64,000 bases of DNA from Halochromatium sp. GTDB taxonomy: Bacteria > Pseudomonadota > Gammaproteobacteria > Chromatiales > Chromatiaceae. Positions 51,512 to 59,842 of this stretch are shown here, in pieces. The notes beneath the pieces were generated by a model. It saw only the letters and a program-made list of their open reading frames with translations. It ran no database searches and was not told where the DNA came from. The translations under genes were made by a program, and so were the position numbers. Every line of letters starts with the position of its first letter. Position 1 is the first letter of the stretch. The stretch is taken from positions 1 to 64,000 of the forward strand of contig POWB01000002.1 of assembly GCA_010912705.1 (NCBI GenBank), written 5' to 3'.

Positions 51512-54277
51512 ATGATGAGCAATCACCACTTCCAGCTCGGCCAGCGGGTCCAGCATCCCGAATTTGGCGAGGGTGTGGTGGTGCGCCTGGCCGCCGATGG
51601 GGCGGTCCGGGTGTTCTTTGCCAGCGGCGAGCGCCAAGTCTTCGCCGCCGCCTTGCGCCCGGCGATCAGTCGCATCGAGCAGATGCTCTCTCAGGTGCAA
51701 GCCAGCGCCGAGCAACTGCGCACCGCCTGGTTGCACGTCGAGGCCCACGCGCTGCCGTTGATGGACAATGCCGCCGCGTTAACCGCCGCGCGCATCGATC
51801 TGCTGCCGCATCAGGTGGTGCTGACCCACCAGGTGGCCACCGCCTTACCCCGGCGCTTTCTGGTCGCCGATGAGGTAGGACTGGGCAAGACCATCGAGAC
51901 CGCGCTCATCCTGCGCGAGCTGGCCAGTCGCGGCGAGCTGAACCGGGCGTTGATGGTGGTGCCCGCTGGCTTGGTCAATAACTGGCATCGCGAGCTGAAC
52001 GAGGTCTTCCATCTCGATTTCGAGGTGTTCGGCAGCGAGGGCGATGTCACCGACCGCAAGAGCAACGCCTTTGCCAAGCATGACCGCCTAATCGCCAGCG
52101 TCGATACCCTCAAGCGCACGGCGCGCATCAAACGGCTCAAGGAAGCACCGCCTTGGGATCTGGTGGTGTTCGACGAGGCCCATCATCTCTCGGCCTATCG
52201 CAACGGCCGCAAGGTGCGCAAGACCGAGAACTACAAGCTCGCCGAAGCGCTGCGCGATCACGCGCGCGATCTCATGTTGCTCTCGGCCACGCCTCATCAG
52301 GGCGACCACTTCCGCTTCTGGATGCTGATCCAGCTGCTCAACCCCGCGCTGTTCAAGAGCCCCGAGGACATGGTGCAGGAGCGCCACCGCTTGAATGAGG
52401 TGGTCTTTCGGCGCACCAAGGCCGATGCCTGTACGCCCGATGGCGCACCGCTCTTTTCCCGCCGCTGGGTGCATACCGAATCCTTCACCATGGAAGCCGC
52501 CGAGCGTGACTTCTACGCCAAACTCCGCGACTACCTGCAGGACGGCTTTGATCTCGCCAAGCAGCAGGGCACCCAGGGCCGGGCACTCGGCTTTGTGATG
52601 TCGATCTTCCAGAAGATCGCCGCCTCCAGCTTCGCCGCCGTCAGCGCCACCCTGCGCCGGCGCCAACTCGCCCTGACCTTGCACGAGGCCATCCTCAAGG
52701 AGCAAGCGCTCGACATCGACGCCCAACAGGCGCTGATGGCCGAGGCCCGCGCCTTGGTCCATCGCCAGACCGGCTTGCCCGATGATCCGGTCGGACGCGG
52801 CGAGGTCGATCGCATCCTGGCCGATCTCAAGCTGCGCTTACTGCGCAAGCTCGACGAGGACAATCTCGCTAGCGTGGCATCCTCCGATTCGGCGGAAGCC
52901 GTGACCGCCGGTGGCGAGGAGGCCGCCGCCACGGCGGTCGAGATCGCGTTACCCGAGGAACGGATGCGGATCGCAGAACTGCTCGCACTCTTCCCCGAGG
53001 GACGCGAGACCAAGATTCAGAAGCTCCTGCGCGGCTTGGGCGCCTTATGGCAGCAAAATCCCAATGAAAAGGTCGTCATCTTCGCCACCTACCTGGCCAC
53101 CGTCGAGCTATTGGGTCGAGAAATCGAGGCGGCCTACCCGGGTCAGGGCGTGGTCGTGCTCAAAGGTGGCGACCACGGAAGCAAGACGGCTGCCGAGAAG
53201 CGCTTCCGCAAAACCGACGGCCCCCGCGTGTTGATCTGCACGGCAGCAGGGCGCGAAGGCATCAACCTGCAATTCAGCCGCATCCTGTTCAATTTCGATC
53301 TGCCCTGGAACCCCATGGACCTGGAGCAACGCATCGGGCGGATTCATCGCTACGGCCAGAAGGACACCGCACAGGTCTATAACCTGGTGCTCTCCGACAC
53401 CATCGAGGGCCGCATCTTCCTCCTGCTGAACGACAAGCTGCAGGAAATCGCCCGCACCCTCGGCAAACTCGACGAGCAAGGCAACGTCGCCGAAGACTTG
53501 CGCAGCCAGATCCTCGGCCAGCTCAACGATCGCCTGAGCTACGACCAGCTCTACCGCGAAGCCCTCACCGATCCCGAGCTGAAACGCACCCGCGAGGAAC
53601 TGGAAGCGGCCATGTCGAACGCCCGTGACGCGCGCAAGGTGGTGTTCGAGCTCTTCCAAGACCTCGACCGCTTCAGCCTCGACGACTACAAGCCGCTCGC
53701 CGACATCGAAGACAGCCAAGCCCGCCTGCTCGCCTTCCTGCAAGCCGCCGCCGAGGCGAGGGGAGGCGCCTTGCGGCCCATCGACGAAAGTCGCTTCGAG
53801 CTCATCGCCGACCACGCGAGCACCCCAATCAACGGCACGCTCGACCGAGACCTCGCCCAAGACGACGACCACCTCGAGCTGCTCGGTCTCGACCACCCGA
53901 TCATCGAGCGGCTCGCCGCCCACTGGCGTGACACCGACCCCGCGCACCTCGGCGCCACCGCACAGCTCGGACTGACGGCACCGGCCGCACTGACCCTCTG
54001 GCATGTGCGCACCTTCGACGCCAAGCGCGGACAGGTTGCCCATGTGCTCCCAATCGCCGTCACCGCCGACGGTATCCGAGCACCAAACCTCGAGAAAACT
54101 TACAGGCGTTGCTTCACGGCGCCGCCTGGAAAAGCCCAATTCGATCCTTCTCAACGCCTAGCATTGCTGCATGAGCATATCGAGCCAACGCTCCAGCGAG
54201 ACATCAGCTACCGGGGGTTTGGCAATCCAGAGAGTGGGTATGCCACGGAGTTGTTGGCTTGGGTGGAGGTTGAGTAA
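51512..54277 (+). CDS. SNF2-family helicase (DrmD-like)
   Basis: A 921-residue Swi2/Snf2-type ATPase. It opens with a short SH3-like module (GQRVQHPEFGEGVVV), then Walker A DEVGLGKTIET (about 120-130), VVFDEAHHLSAYRNGR (motif II), LLSATPHQGD (motif III), a helical insertion, and the C-terminal lobe GREGINLQFSRILFNFDLPWNPMDLEQRIGRIHRYGQ (segments; motifs V and VI). This architecture matches DISARM DrmD and related defence helicases. It is the last gene of the 12-kb operon. Two alternative starts (ATGATG at 51512) are adjacent. It probably moves along or remodels incoming DNA. Confidence 0.9.
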   Translation: MMSNHHFQLGQRVQHPEFGEGVVVRLAADGAVRVFFASGERQVFAAALRPAISRIEQMLSQVQASAEQLRTAWLHVEAHALPLMDNAAALTAARIDLLPHQVVLTHQVATALPRRFLVADEVGLGKTIETALILRELASRGELNRALMVVPAGLVNNWHRELNEVFHLDFEVFGSEGDVTDRKSNAFAKHDRLIASVDTLKRTARIKRLKEAPPWDLVVFDEAHHLSAYRNGRKVRKTENYKLAEALRDHARDLMLLSATPHQGDHFRFWMLIQLLNPALFKSPEDMVQERHRLNEVVFRRTKADACTPDGAPLFSRRWVHTESFTMEAAERDFYAKLRDYLQDGFDLAKQQGTQGRALGFVMSIFQKIAASSFAAVSATLRRRQLALTLHEAILKEQALDIDAQQALMAEARALVHRQTGLPDDPVGRGEVDRILADLKLRLLRKLDEDNLASVASSDSAEAVTAGGEEAAATAVEIALPEERMRIAELLALFPEGRETKIQKLLRGLGALWQQNPNEKVVIFATYLATVELLGREIEAAYPGQGVVVLKGGDHGSKTAAEKRFRKTDGPRVLICTAAGREGINLQFSRILFNFDLPWNPMDLEQRIGRIHRYGQKDTAQVYNLVLSDTIEGRIFLLLNDKLQEIARTLGKLDEQGNVAEDLRSQILGQLNDRLSYDQLYREALTDPELKRTREELEAAMSNARDARKVVFELFQDLDRFSLDDYKPLADIEDSQARLLAFLQAAAEARGGALRPIDESRFELIADHASTPINGTLDRDLAQDDDHLELLGLDHPIIERLAAHWRDTDPAHLGATAQLGLTAPAALTLWHVRTFDAKRGQVAHVLPIAVTADGIRAPNLEKTYRRCFTAPPGKAQFDPSQRLALLHEHIEPTLQRDISYRGFGNPESGYATELLAWVEVE

Positions 54278-54318
54278 GTCTTGGAGTCAACAGGTTACGG
54301 ATCTGTCAAAGGTACGCA

Positions 54319-54360
54319 AATAATGCCGCTTATGCCGCGCGCGGCATAAGCGGCATTATT
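54319..54360. repeat. 42-bp perfect palindrome (second copy of the RIT-junction palindrome)
   Basis: The core is identical to 885-920; here the perfect symmetry extends 3 bp further on each side because AACAAT has become AATAAT. It sits at exactly the same codon of an IS66 transposase fragment. No RIT element is attached. Confidence 0.95.
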
Positions 54361-54540
54361 GGTGATCGGCCAGTGGGGATTCTCCAAGACGCGGAAGATC
54401 GCCTCCCAGTCGTTCAGCAGCTCCACGGCCAAGGCATTGGTCTTGGCATGCCGGTGCCCAAGCAGACGCCGACAGGCGACCTGCAGTGAGTCAAGCAACG
54501 GGGCATAGCGGGTTGGTAACTCGCCCGGCGGATGGTTCGG
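54319..54540 (-). pseudogene. IS66 transposase internal fragment
   Basis: Minus-strand translation PPGELPTRYAPLLDSLQVACRRLLGHRHAKTN, then LAVELLNDWEAIFRVLENPHWPITNNAA (segments), nearly identical to the transposase at the window start with a few substitutions. It ends in the palindrome; DNA beyond is unrelated. Upstream identity is lost near 54540. It is debris at the end of the defence operon. Confidence 0.88.
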
Positions 54541-54733
54541 AGTCGGTTTTTTAACGCCAGGATGGCGCTCATGCTCGCTTCGCGCTGGGGTTGGATGAGA
54601 CTATCGGCACTTTTCCAGCCAATCTGTTGCCGCCTCGGAAGTCGTGCGTCAGGGCTGCGCGTCTGATCCGACACTTGCTTTTTTACCACAAACGTAGGAT
54701 GGTCTTGTGCTGATTTTCACTAGGAGACAAGAG

Positions 54734-55453
54734 ATGAATACCTTGCGTTGGTTGTGCATCGTCGCACTCGCTTTTGCAGTCACTGGCTGTATCAAGGTCG
54801 ATCAGACCCTAACGCTTAGTAAGGATGGCTCTGGAACGCTCGACATGCGCTACGGGATGTCGGAACAGGCCCTCGCTCAAGTCGAGGCGATGGAACAGAT
54901 GGGGCAAGCAATGCAAGAAAGCGGTGGCGAGGGGTTGGACATGGATGCTGACAGACCGTTCGACCTTGATTTTGACGAAGCCAAGGTGCGTGAAGAGTTC
55001 GAGACACAAGGGCTCGAGGGTGTTGAATTGGTCTCCGTGAAGTCCGAGAGCGTCGACGGCTGGCGTTTCATGGAGATGAAACTCACCTTCGATAATCTCA
55101 CAGCACTCAAACAGACGGACTATTTCGATGACAGCGAGCTATCACTCTCCAAAGACGCTGATGGCAATTATGTCCTGACACAGCGCAGCACCGATAACGA
55201 GGATGGCGGCGACAATGAGGAGATGGACCCGCAGATGCTGAAGCAGATGGCAGCGATGTTCACCGGTATGCGCATCGCGAACCGGGTCATCGTCCCGACG
55301 GAGATCGTCGAGACCAATGCAACGAATGTCGATGGCCGCTCGGCCTCCTGGGTGTACGATATTGAGAAGGATCCCACCATCCTCTCGCAGATCCAGAACT
55401 TCAACATGCGCGTTGTGTTCTCAAGCGAGGGTACTTCGATCGCGATGCCCTGA
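54734..55453 (+). CDS. Putative lipoprotein (LppM/DUF3153-like)
   Basis: A 239-residue protein with a lipobox: MNTLRWLCIVALAFAVTGC, cysteine at residue 19. The mature part begins KVDQTLTLSKDGSGTLDMRYGMSE, a pattern of lipoproteins that describe a beta-rich domain with DGSG. An acidic middle (DADRPFDLDFDEAKVREEFE) follows. AGGAGACAAGAG precedes the ATG. Located between two transposon remnants, it may be a passenger. Function unknown. Confidence 0.75.
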   Translation: MNTLRWLCIVALAFAVTGCIKVDQTLTLSKDGSGTLDMRYGMSEQALAQVEAMEQMGQAMQESGGEGLDMDADRPFDLDFDEAKVREEFETQGLEGVELVSVKSESVDGWRFMEMKLTFDNLTALKQTDYFDDSELSLSKDADGNYVLTQRSTDNEDGGDNEEMDPQMLKQMAAMFTGMRIANRVIVPTEIVETNATNVDGRSASWVYDIEKDPTILSQIQNFNMRVVFSSEGTSIAMP

Positions 55454-55504
55454 CGCACCTGAGGAGATAGGTTTGGGCTACCGGCTCTAGGTGCCCAAGC
55501 GGCT

Positions 55505-55602
55505 CTAGGTCGCATCGACATCGAAGGTGATCGTGGTCGTCATGGTTCCGCTCACGGTTGTCACGGCTTCAAATGATAGAGTCAAGCTCCGGTATTCGGG
55601 GT
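55505..55602 (-). pseudogene. C-terminal fragment of an interrupted gene
   Basis: The minus-strand frame ending at TAG (55505-55507) reads EYRSLTLSFEAVTTVSGTMT, then TTITFDVDAT, and is open up to the ISAs1 end at 55603. It looks like a genuine protein C-terminus. Together with the N-terminal fragment at 56815-56928 on the same strand it may be one gene split by the insertion. Confidence 0.45.
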
Positions 55603-56736
55603 CAGGGCGAGCGCGTATAAATCCTCAGCCAAGACGACCTTAGCGCGGTAGTCATCGTTCCACGTGGCCTTGCGGCGCTTCTTGACCATGCGTTGCTTGG
55701 AGGATTCGCGTTCGAGCAAATTCATGCAGAGATGGCGGATCGAGGTCAGAATCGCTGGGGCGTTGCCTTTGCGGATGCGGCAAGCGTCTTCGCGAAACAG
55801 GACATCCAAGCGCCAGTGTAGAGGATTCTCGACGCCCCAATGGCCGCGTACCGCCTCGGCAAACCGCGGCGCCTGTGCCGAGATGGAGTTGATGAAAAAG
55901 CGTCGTTCGACGCTGTAATCCTCCCCGATCCAACATTCACGCTCCACCATGCCGATGCTGCGCAGCCCCTTCCAGCGCTCGGTCTCCGAGAGGGTGCTCA
56001 ACGTCTCGGTGATCCAGTACCGGCGCACTTCCAGGCGCCCATGGTCCTTGTCGGTCTCCTCGGTGAAGTCATGGGGGACATCGGCAAACTCACCGGCGCG
56101 CGCGGTGTCGAAGAAATCCTCAACCTCGTCGTGGAGTGTGCTCTGATTGCCTTTGAGCCCAAGGACGTAGTCGCCACCTTGATCGATAATCTGCTCGGCG
56201 ATCTTGGTCTGGCAGCCCATCGCATCGATGGTCAGGATACAGCCTTTGAGTTCAAGGAGTTCTAGCAACACCGGGATCGCCGTGATCTCGTTGGATTTCT
56301 CCTCGGTGGCTTCTTGCCCCAGCACCAGTCGGTTGCGGTTGCCCCAAGCGCTCACCATGTGCAGCGCCGCTTTTGCGCGCCGGCGATCACGCGAGCCGCG
56401 TGCGCTCTTGCCGTCGACGGCCACGACCTCGCCGTCGGTGACCGCGCTGATCGCGCGCGTCCAGCTGACAAAACAGGCTTGAAAGGTCTTGGGATTCAGC
56501 CGCGACATGACGCTGGCGATACAGTCGTGCGATGGAATCCCGTTGGCAAAGGGCGCAAACTTGCGCAACCAGTCGAGTTTCTCCTTGCCGAATTCCTCCA
56601 TCGCTTCCCAACCCTCAGCACCACTGATCATCGCGCAGACCACGAGGAGCAGGATTTCCATGAGTGGATAGCGTTTGTTGCGCTCAACTCGCGGGTCGCT
56701 GAGGGAAGCAAAGTGCTCGACAAGACTGGCAGACAT
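55582..56736 (-). CDS. ISAs1-family transposase
   Basis: A 384-residue DDE transposase, full length for ISAs1. N-terminal DDE_Tnp_1-associated domain (LVEHFASLSDPRVERNKRYPLMEILLLVVCAMISGAE in segments), catalytic VVAVDGKSARGSRDRR (first Asp), LTIDAMGCQTKIAEQI (second Asp) and VRGHWGVENPLHWRLDVLFREDACR (Glu region). AGGAG lies 6 bp before the ATG. The gene looks intact and the element may still be mobile. Confidence 0.93.
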   Translation of the reverse strand: MSASLVEHFASLSDPRVERNKRYPLMEILLLVVCAMISGAEGWEAMEEFGKEKLDWLRKFAPFANGIPSHDCIASVMSRLNPKTFQACFVSWTRAISAVTDGEVVAVDGKSARGSRDRRRAKAALHMVSAWGNRNRLVLGQEATEEKSNEITAIPVLLELLELKGCILTIDAMGCQTKIAEQIIDQGGDYVLGLKGNQSTLHDEVEDFFDTARAGEFADVPHDFTEETDKDHGRLEVRRYWITETLSTLSETERWKGLRSIGMVERECWIGEDYSVERRFFINSISAQAPRFAEAVRGHWGVENPLHWRLDVLFREDACRIRKGNAPAILTSIRHLCMNLLERESSKQRMVKKRRKATWNDDYRAKVVLAEDLYALALTPNTGA

Positions 56737-56814
56737 GGGAAACTCCTAGGGGTCGTTTCCCGATAGACTGCCGCAACTGATTCTATTCGCAAAATTTTAT
56801 ACGCGCTCGCCCTG
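55603..56814 (-). mobile_element. ISAs1-family insertion sequence
   Basis: 1212 bp bounded by perfect 18-bp inverted repeats, CAGGGCGAGCGCGTATAA at 55603-55620 and its complement at 56797-56814. It holds one transposase gene. The transposase stop codon lies 21 bp outside the left repeat. No target duplication is seen on the flanks (GGTATTCGGGGT versus GCGGGCCTG), suggesting later rearrangement. Confidence 0.88.
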
Positions 56815-56928
56815 GCGGGCCTGTGGATCAGCCGCCGCCAGCTCGCCGAGCCTGGTATCATTCTCGATCCAACCCTCCAGTTCACTAGGCTGGATGCTTT
56901 CGTAGTCGATCAGGTAATGTGTCATCAT
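56815..56928 (-). pseudogene. N-terminal fragment of an interrupted gene
   Basis: Minus-strand ATG at 56928 (a second at 56925) opens MMTHYLIDYESIQPSELEGW, then IENDTRLGELAAADPQAR, before running into the ISAs1 end, where TAA (56797-56799) closes the frame. The LIDYE-x-IQP start resembles PIN-like/NYN proteins. No clear ribosome site is visible. It may be the 5' half of the gene whose 3' half is at 55505-55602. Confidence 0.5.
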
Positions 56929-56989
56929 CGCATCCTGTTCCAAATGGCTGCTCCATCAAGCGGCTCAGGCGATCGACAAGGAGGCCATC

Positions 56990-57253
56990 ATGAGCTTTCG
57001 TTTCTGGCGTCGGGTTCAGCTCTTCCCTGGCGTGAGCCTGAACCTGAGCAAATCCGGCGCTTCGCTCTCGCTGGGACCCCGTGGCGCCAAGTACACCATC
57101 GGCCCACGCGGCACCCGAGCCACCGTCGGGCTGCCCGGTACCGGGCTGTTCTACAGCGTCCAGAATCCCGGTCAGACCCGTCACACGGCGTCATCCGCTC
57201 CTGAGCCTCCTGCCCCCTTGCCGGTGGCGCTCAAGGCCACTCATGATTGCTGA
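56990..57253 (+). CDS. DUF4236-domain protein
   Basis: An 87-residue protein with the complete DUF4236 motif: SFRFWRRVQLFPGVSLNLSKSG, SLSLGPRGAKYTIGPRGTRATVGLPGTGLFYS. AAGGAGG precedes the ATG. DUF4236 domains are found in many defence and membrane-linked proteins of unknown role; here the domain is alone with a proline-rich tail. It lies just ahead of the CRISPR module. Confidence 0.85.
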   Translation: MSFRFWRRVQLFPGVSLNLSKSGASLSLGPRGAKYTIGPRGTRATVGLPGTGLFYSVQNPGQTRHTASSAPEPPAPLPVALKATHDC

Positions 57254-57293
57254 TTCGGCTCGGGTTTACTTGGATATTGGAACGAGGATGGCC

Positions 57294-58511
57294 ATGCACG
57301 CAGTCGTCGATGAAGGAACTGAACAGGAAGGCATCTCACGTCAGATCCTGCTGGTGGTGACGGGACTGACACCGTAGGTCGTCACCGAGACCATCTACGC
57401 GCTCTGGCGCACCGATCCGGCACTGGTCCCTGACGAGGTCCATCTGGTCACCACGCAACGCGGCGCGGAACATGCGCGGCTCAATCTTCTCTCGCCGCGC
57501 ATCGACTGGATGGGCCGGCTGCGGCGCGACTATCAACTACCACCGATCGATTTCCATGCCGGGCATATCCATGTCATTCCCGGGCCTGACGGGGCGGCGC
57601 TTGAGGATATCCGCACCCCCGAGGACAACGTCCGGGCGGCCGACTTCATCACCGATCTTGTACGTCAACTGACCGCCCGCGAGCAAGATGCCCTGCATGT
57701 CTCGATCGCCGGCGGGCGCAAGAGCATGGGCTATTTCGTCGGCTATGCGCTGTCGCTGTTCGGCCGCCCCCAGGATTGCTTGTCGCATGTGCTGGTCTCG
57801 CCCCCCTTTGAGAACCATCGCGACTTTTACTATCCAACCCCGACGGAATGCCCGATCCACGTCCCCCAGGGGGACAAGGAAGTGGCCTATGACTGCCGGA
57901 ACGCAAAGGTCGATCTTGCGTGGATACCCTTCGTGCGGCTGCGCTCGGCCCAGTATGAGCCCTTGCTCACCGGTACCGCGCAGTTCTCAGCCTGCGTCAG
58001 TTCCGTGCAAGAGGCGCTCGCTGAGCGCGAATTGGTCATTGATCTGCACCGCAAACGCATCCGCGCGGGCGGCCAAATCATCCGCGTGCCACAAACGGAA
58101 CTCGCCTTTCTGTCTTGGTTTGCGCGCCGAGCACAAGTGGGAGCGCCGCCATTACCTGGGATCACCGCCAAGGACTCGGAGCAACGCGCTGAGCCCTATC
58201 GTGACGCTTATGTGGATGAGCTGCGTCGGATCGATCCTTTACTGGATGAGGAGGGCAAGACATTGCGCGCCACGGGTTTGCGGTACGGCATGACACCGGA
58301 CTACTTCAACGCCAAGAACGCCAAGCTCAATGCCACTCTCCGCGAACGCCTAGGCGCCTTGGCCGCGCGGCCCTACCAGGTGCTGCAAGAGACCGAAAAG
58401 GCCGGCTATGCCCTGGCGCTGCCCACCAACGCAATTCACTACGCCGCACTGCCAGCAGACCCCTCGCAAGCTTGCGAACCTGGCAGAACGCAGCAGCGAA
58501 AGGAATACTAA
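57294..58511 (+). pseudogene. CARF-domain CRISPR protein (TIGR02584/NE0113 ring-nuclease-like) with internal stop
   Basis: A continuous frame of 405 codons broken only by TAG at 57375-57377. It reads ISRQILLVVTGLTP, stop, VVTETIYALW, where the family has TPQVVTET, so CAG to TAG explains it. Further CARF features are EVHLVTTQRGAEHARLNLL and SIAGGRKSMGYFVGYALSLF. The C-terminal 150 residues hold a helical/HTH-like part (VIDLHRKRIRAG). Start ATG 57294 has GAGG at 6 bp. Such proteins bind or degrade cyclic oligoadenylate made by type III systems. Unless suppressed or reinitiated, only 27 residues would be made. Confidence 0.85.
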
Positions 58512-58547
58512 CCACTCACCACTCACCACTCACCACTCACCACTCAC
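58511..58547 (+). repeat. Heptamer tandem repeat (CACCACT)n, second locus
   Basis: About five perfect copies of the same heptamer as at 24617-24646. It lies directly between the CARF pseudogene stop and the start of the CARF-HEPN gene, so it spans the spacer and part of the leader of that gene. Confidence 0.95.
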
Positions 58548-58564
58548 AACGGATGTTGTTCACC

Positions 58565-59785
58565 ATGACCCAAGACACGACCACCCTAGTGAGTTTCCTC
58601 GGCCGTGCACGCCAAGACCCCAAGACCGGCTATCGGATGGCACGGTACTGCTTCGAGGATGGCACGACACAGGACACACCGTTCTTCGGCTTGGGCTTAC
58701 TTAAGGCCATTCGTCCCAATCGGCTGGTCCTGCTTGGCACCGCCGGAAGTATGTGGGATGTGCTCATCGAGCAGTTCGCCGCGGAGGGTGAGGAGGAGGA
58801 ATTGCGCCTTGGGCTGATCGAGGCAGCGAGTGAGGGACGGGTCGATGCACCCTTGCTGGCGGCAGTGACGCCCTTGGTGGAACGCGCGCTGGGTGTGCCT
58901 TGCCTCCTGCGCCTAATCGATTATGGCCGCGATGCCGAGGGACAAGCACGCATCCTCGAGACCATTGCTGATGCGGTCCCGAACGGACGGGTCTGCATCG
59001 ATCTCACGCATGGATTCCGTCATCTGGCAGCCATCGGTTCCTTATCGGCCTTCTTTCTGGAGCGTGTGCGAGGTCTGAACGTTGCCGGCATCTACTATGG
59101 CGCGCTCGACATGACCGACCCCAAACAGGGCGGAACGCCGGTGGTGCGTCTCGACGGTCTGATGACCATTGAGCGCTGGCTGGATGCGTTGAGCCGGTTC
59201 GATCAGAACGGGGATTACGCGTTGTTTGCGCCCTTGCTGGAGCGCGACGGAGTTCCAGCGGACAAGGTCCGCTGCCTGGTCGAAGCCGCCTTCTTCGAGC
59301 GCAGCCTGAATCTGGCCGACGCGCGCCGTCGTATCCTGACCTTCCTGCCGGTGCTCGATACACCCTTGAACGGCGTATCAGCGCTGTTTCAGACAGCACT
59401 CGCCGAACGGCTTGCCTGGGTGCGGGAGGCCGGCCTGATGGACTATCAACGTCGGTTGGCCCGCTTCTACCTGCGCCAGGGCGATTATGTGCGTGCCGCC
59501 ATCTTAGGCTTCGAGGCGGTGATCACCCGCGAGTGTGATCGGCGCAAGTACGGCCATCAGGATCATCAGCAGGATCGCAAGCCCGCGGAGGATGCATTCG
59601 AGGCGGAGATCCGTGCGAAGGAGCATCCGCGCACCGTCGCCGACGGCTATTGGATGCTGAAGAATCTGCGCAATGCGCTCGCCCATGGGAATCCATCTAA
59701 GTCGGATGATGTGCGTCAGATCATCGCTAATCCACAGCGCCTGCCCGTTGAGCTGGACAAGGCGATGCAGCGCGTCCTGAGTTGA
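58565..59785 (+). CDS. CARF-HEPN ribonuclease, Csx2/TIGR02221-like
   Basis: A 406-residue CRISPR accessory effector. The N-terminal CARF half shows TLVSFLGRARQDPKTGYRMARY, LVLLGTAGSMWDVLIE, and the glycine/aspartate loops VCIDLTHGFRHLAAIGSLSAFF. The C-terminal HEPN half ends with the R-x4-H active site NLRNALAHG (R369, H374). It should cut RNA when cyclic oligoadenylate binds. ATG 58565 is selected for domain fit; ATG 58553 is 12 bp upstream. It precedes the cmr genes by 57 bp. Confidence 0.88.
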   Translation: MTQDTTTLVSFLGRARQDPKTGYRMARYCFEDGTTQDTPFFGLGLLKAIRPNRLVLLGTAGSMWDVLIEQFAAEGEEEELRLGLIEAASEGRVDAPLLAAVTPLVERALGVPCLLRLIDYGRDAEGQARILETIADAVPNGRVCIDLTHGFRHLAAIGSLSAFFLERVRGLNVAGIYYGALDMTDPKQGGTPVVRLDGLMTIERWLDALSRFDQNGDYALFAPLLERDGVPADKVRCLVEAAFFERSLNLADARRRILTFLPVLDTPLNGVSALFQTALAERLAWVREAGLMDYQRRLARFYLRQGDYVRAAILGFEAVITRECDRRKYGHQDHQQDRKPAEDAFEAEIRAKEHPRTVADGYWMLKNLRNALAHGNPSKSDDVRQIIANPQRLPVELDKAMQRVLS

Positions 59786-59842
59786 GCACCCGTTTCAGCC
59801 GGACCGTCCGAACCTCGTACCGCGTTCAAGGAGTTTTCAGCC

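Noticed and set aside
53108-54154. A 348-codon minus-strand frame under the SNF2 helicase
   Set aside because: Valine/glutamate-rich composition is the antisense shadow of the helicase; helicase motifs V and VI are unmistakable on the plus strand.
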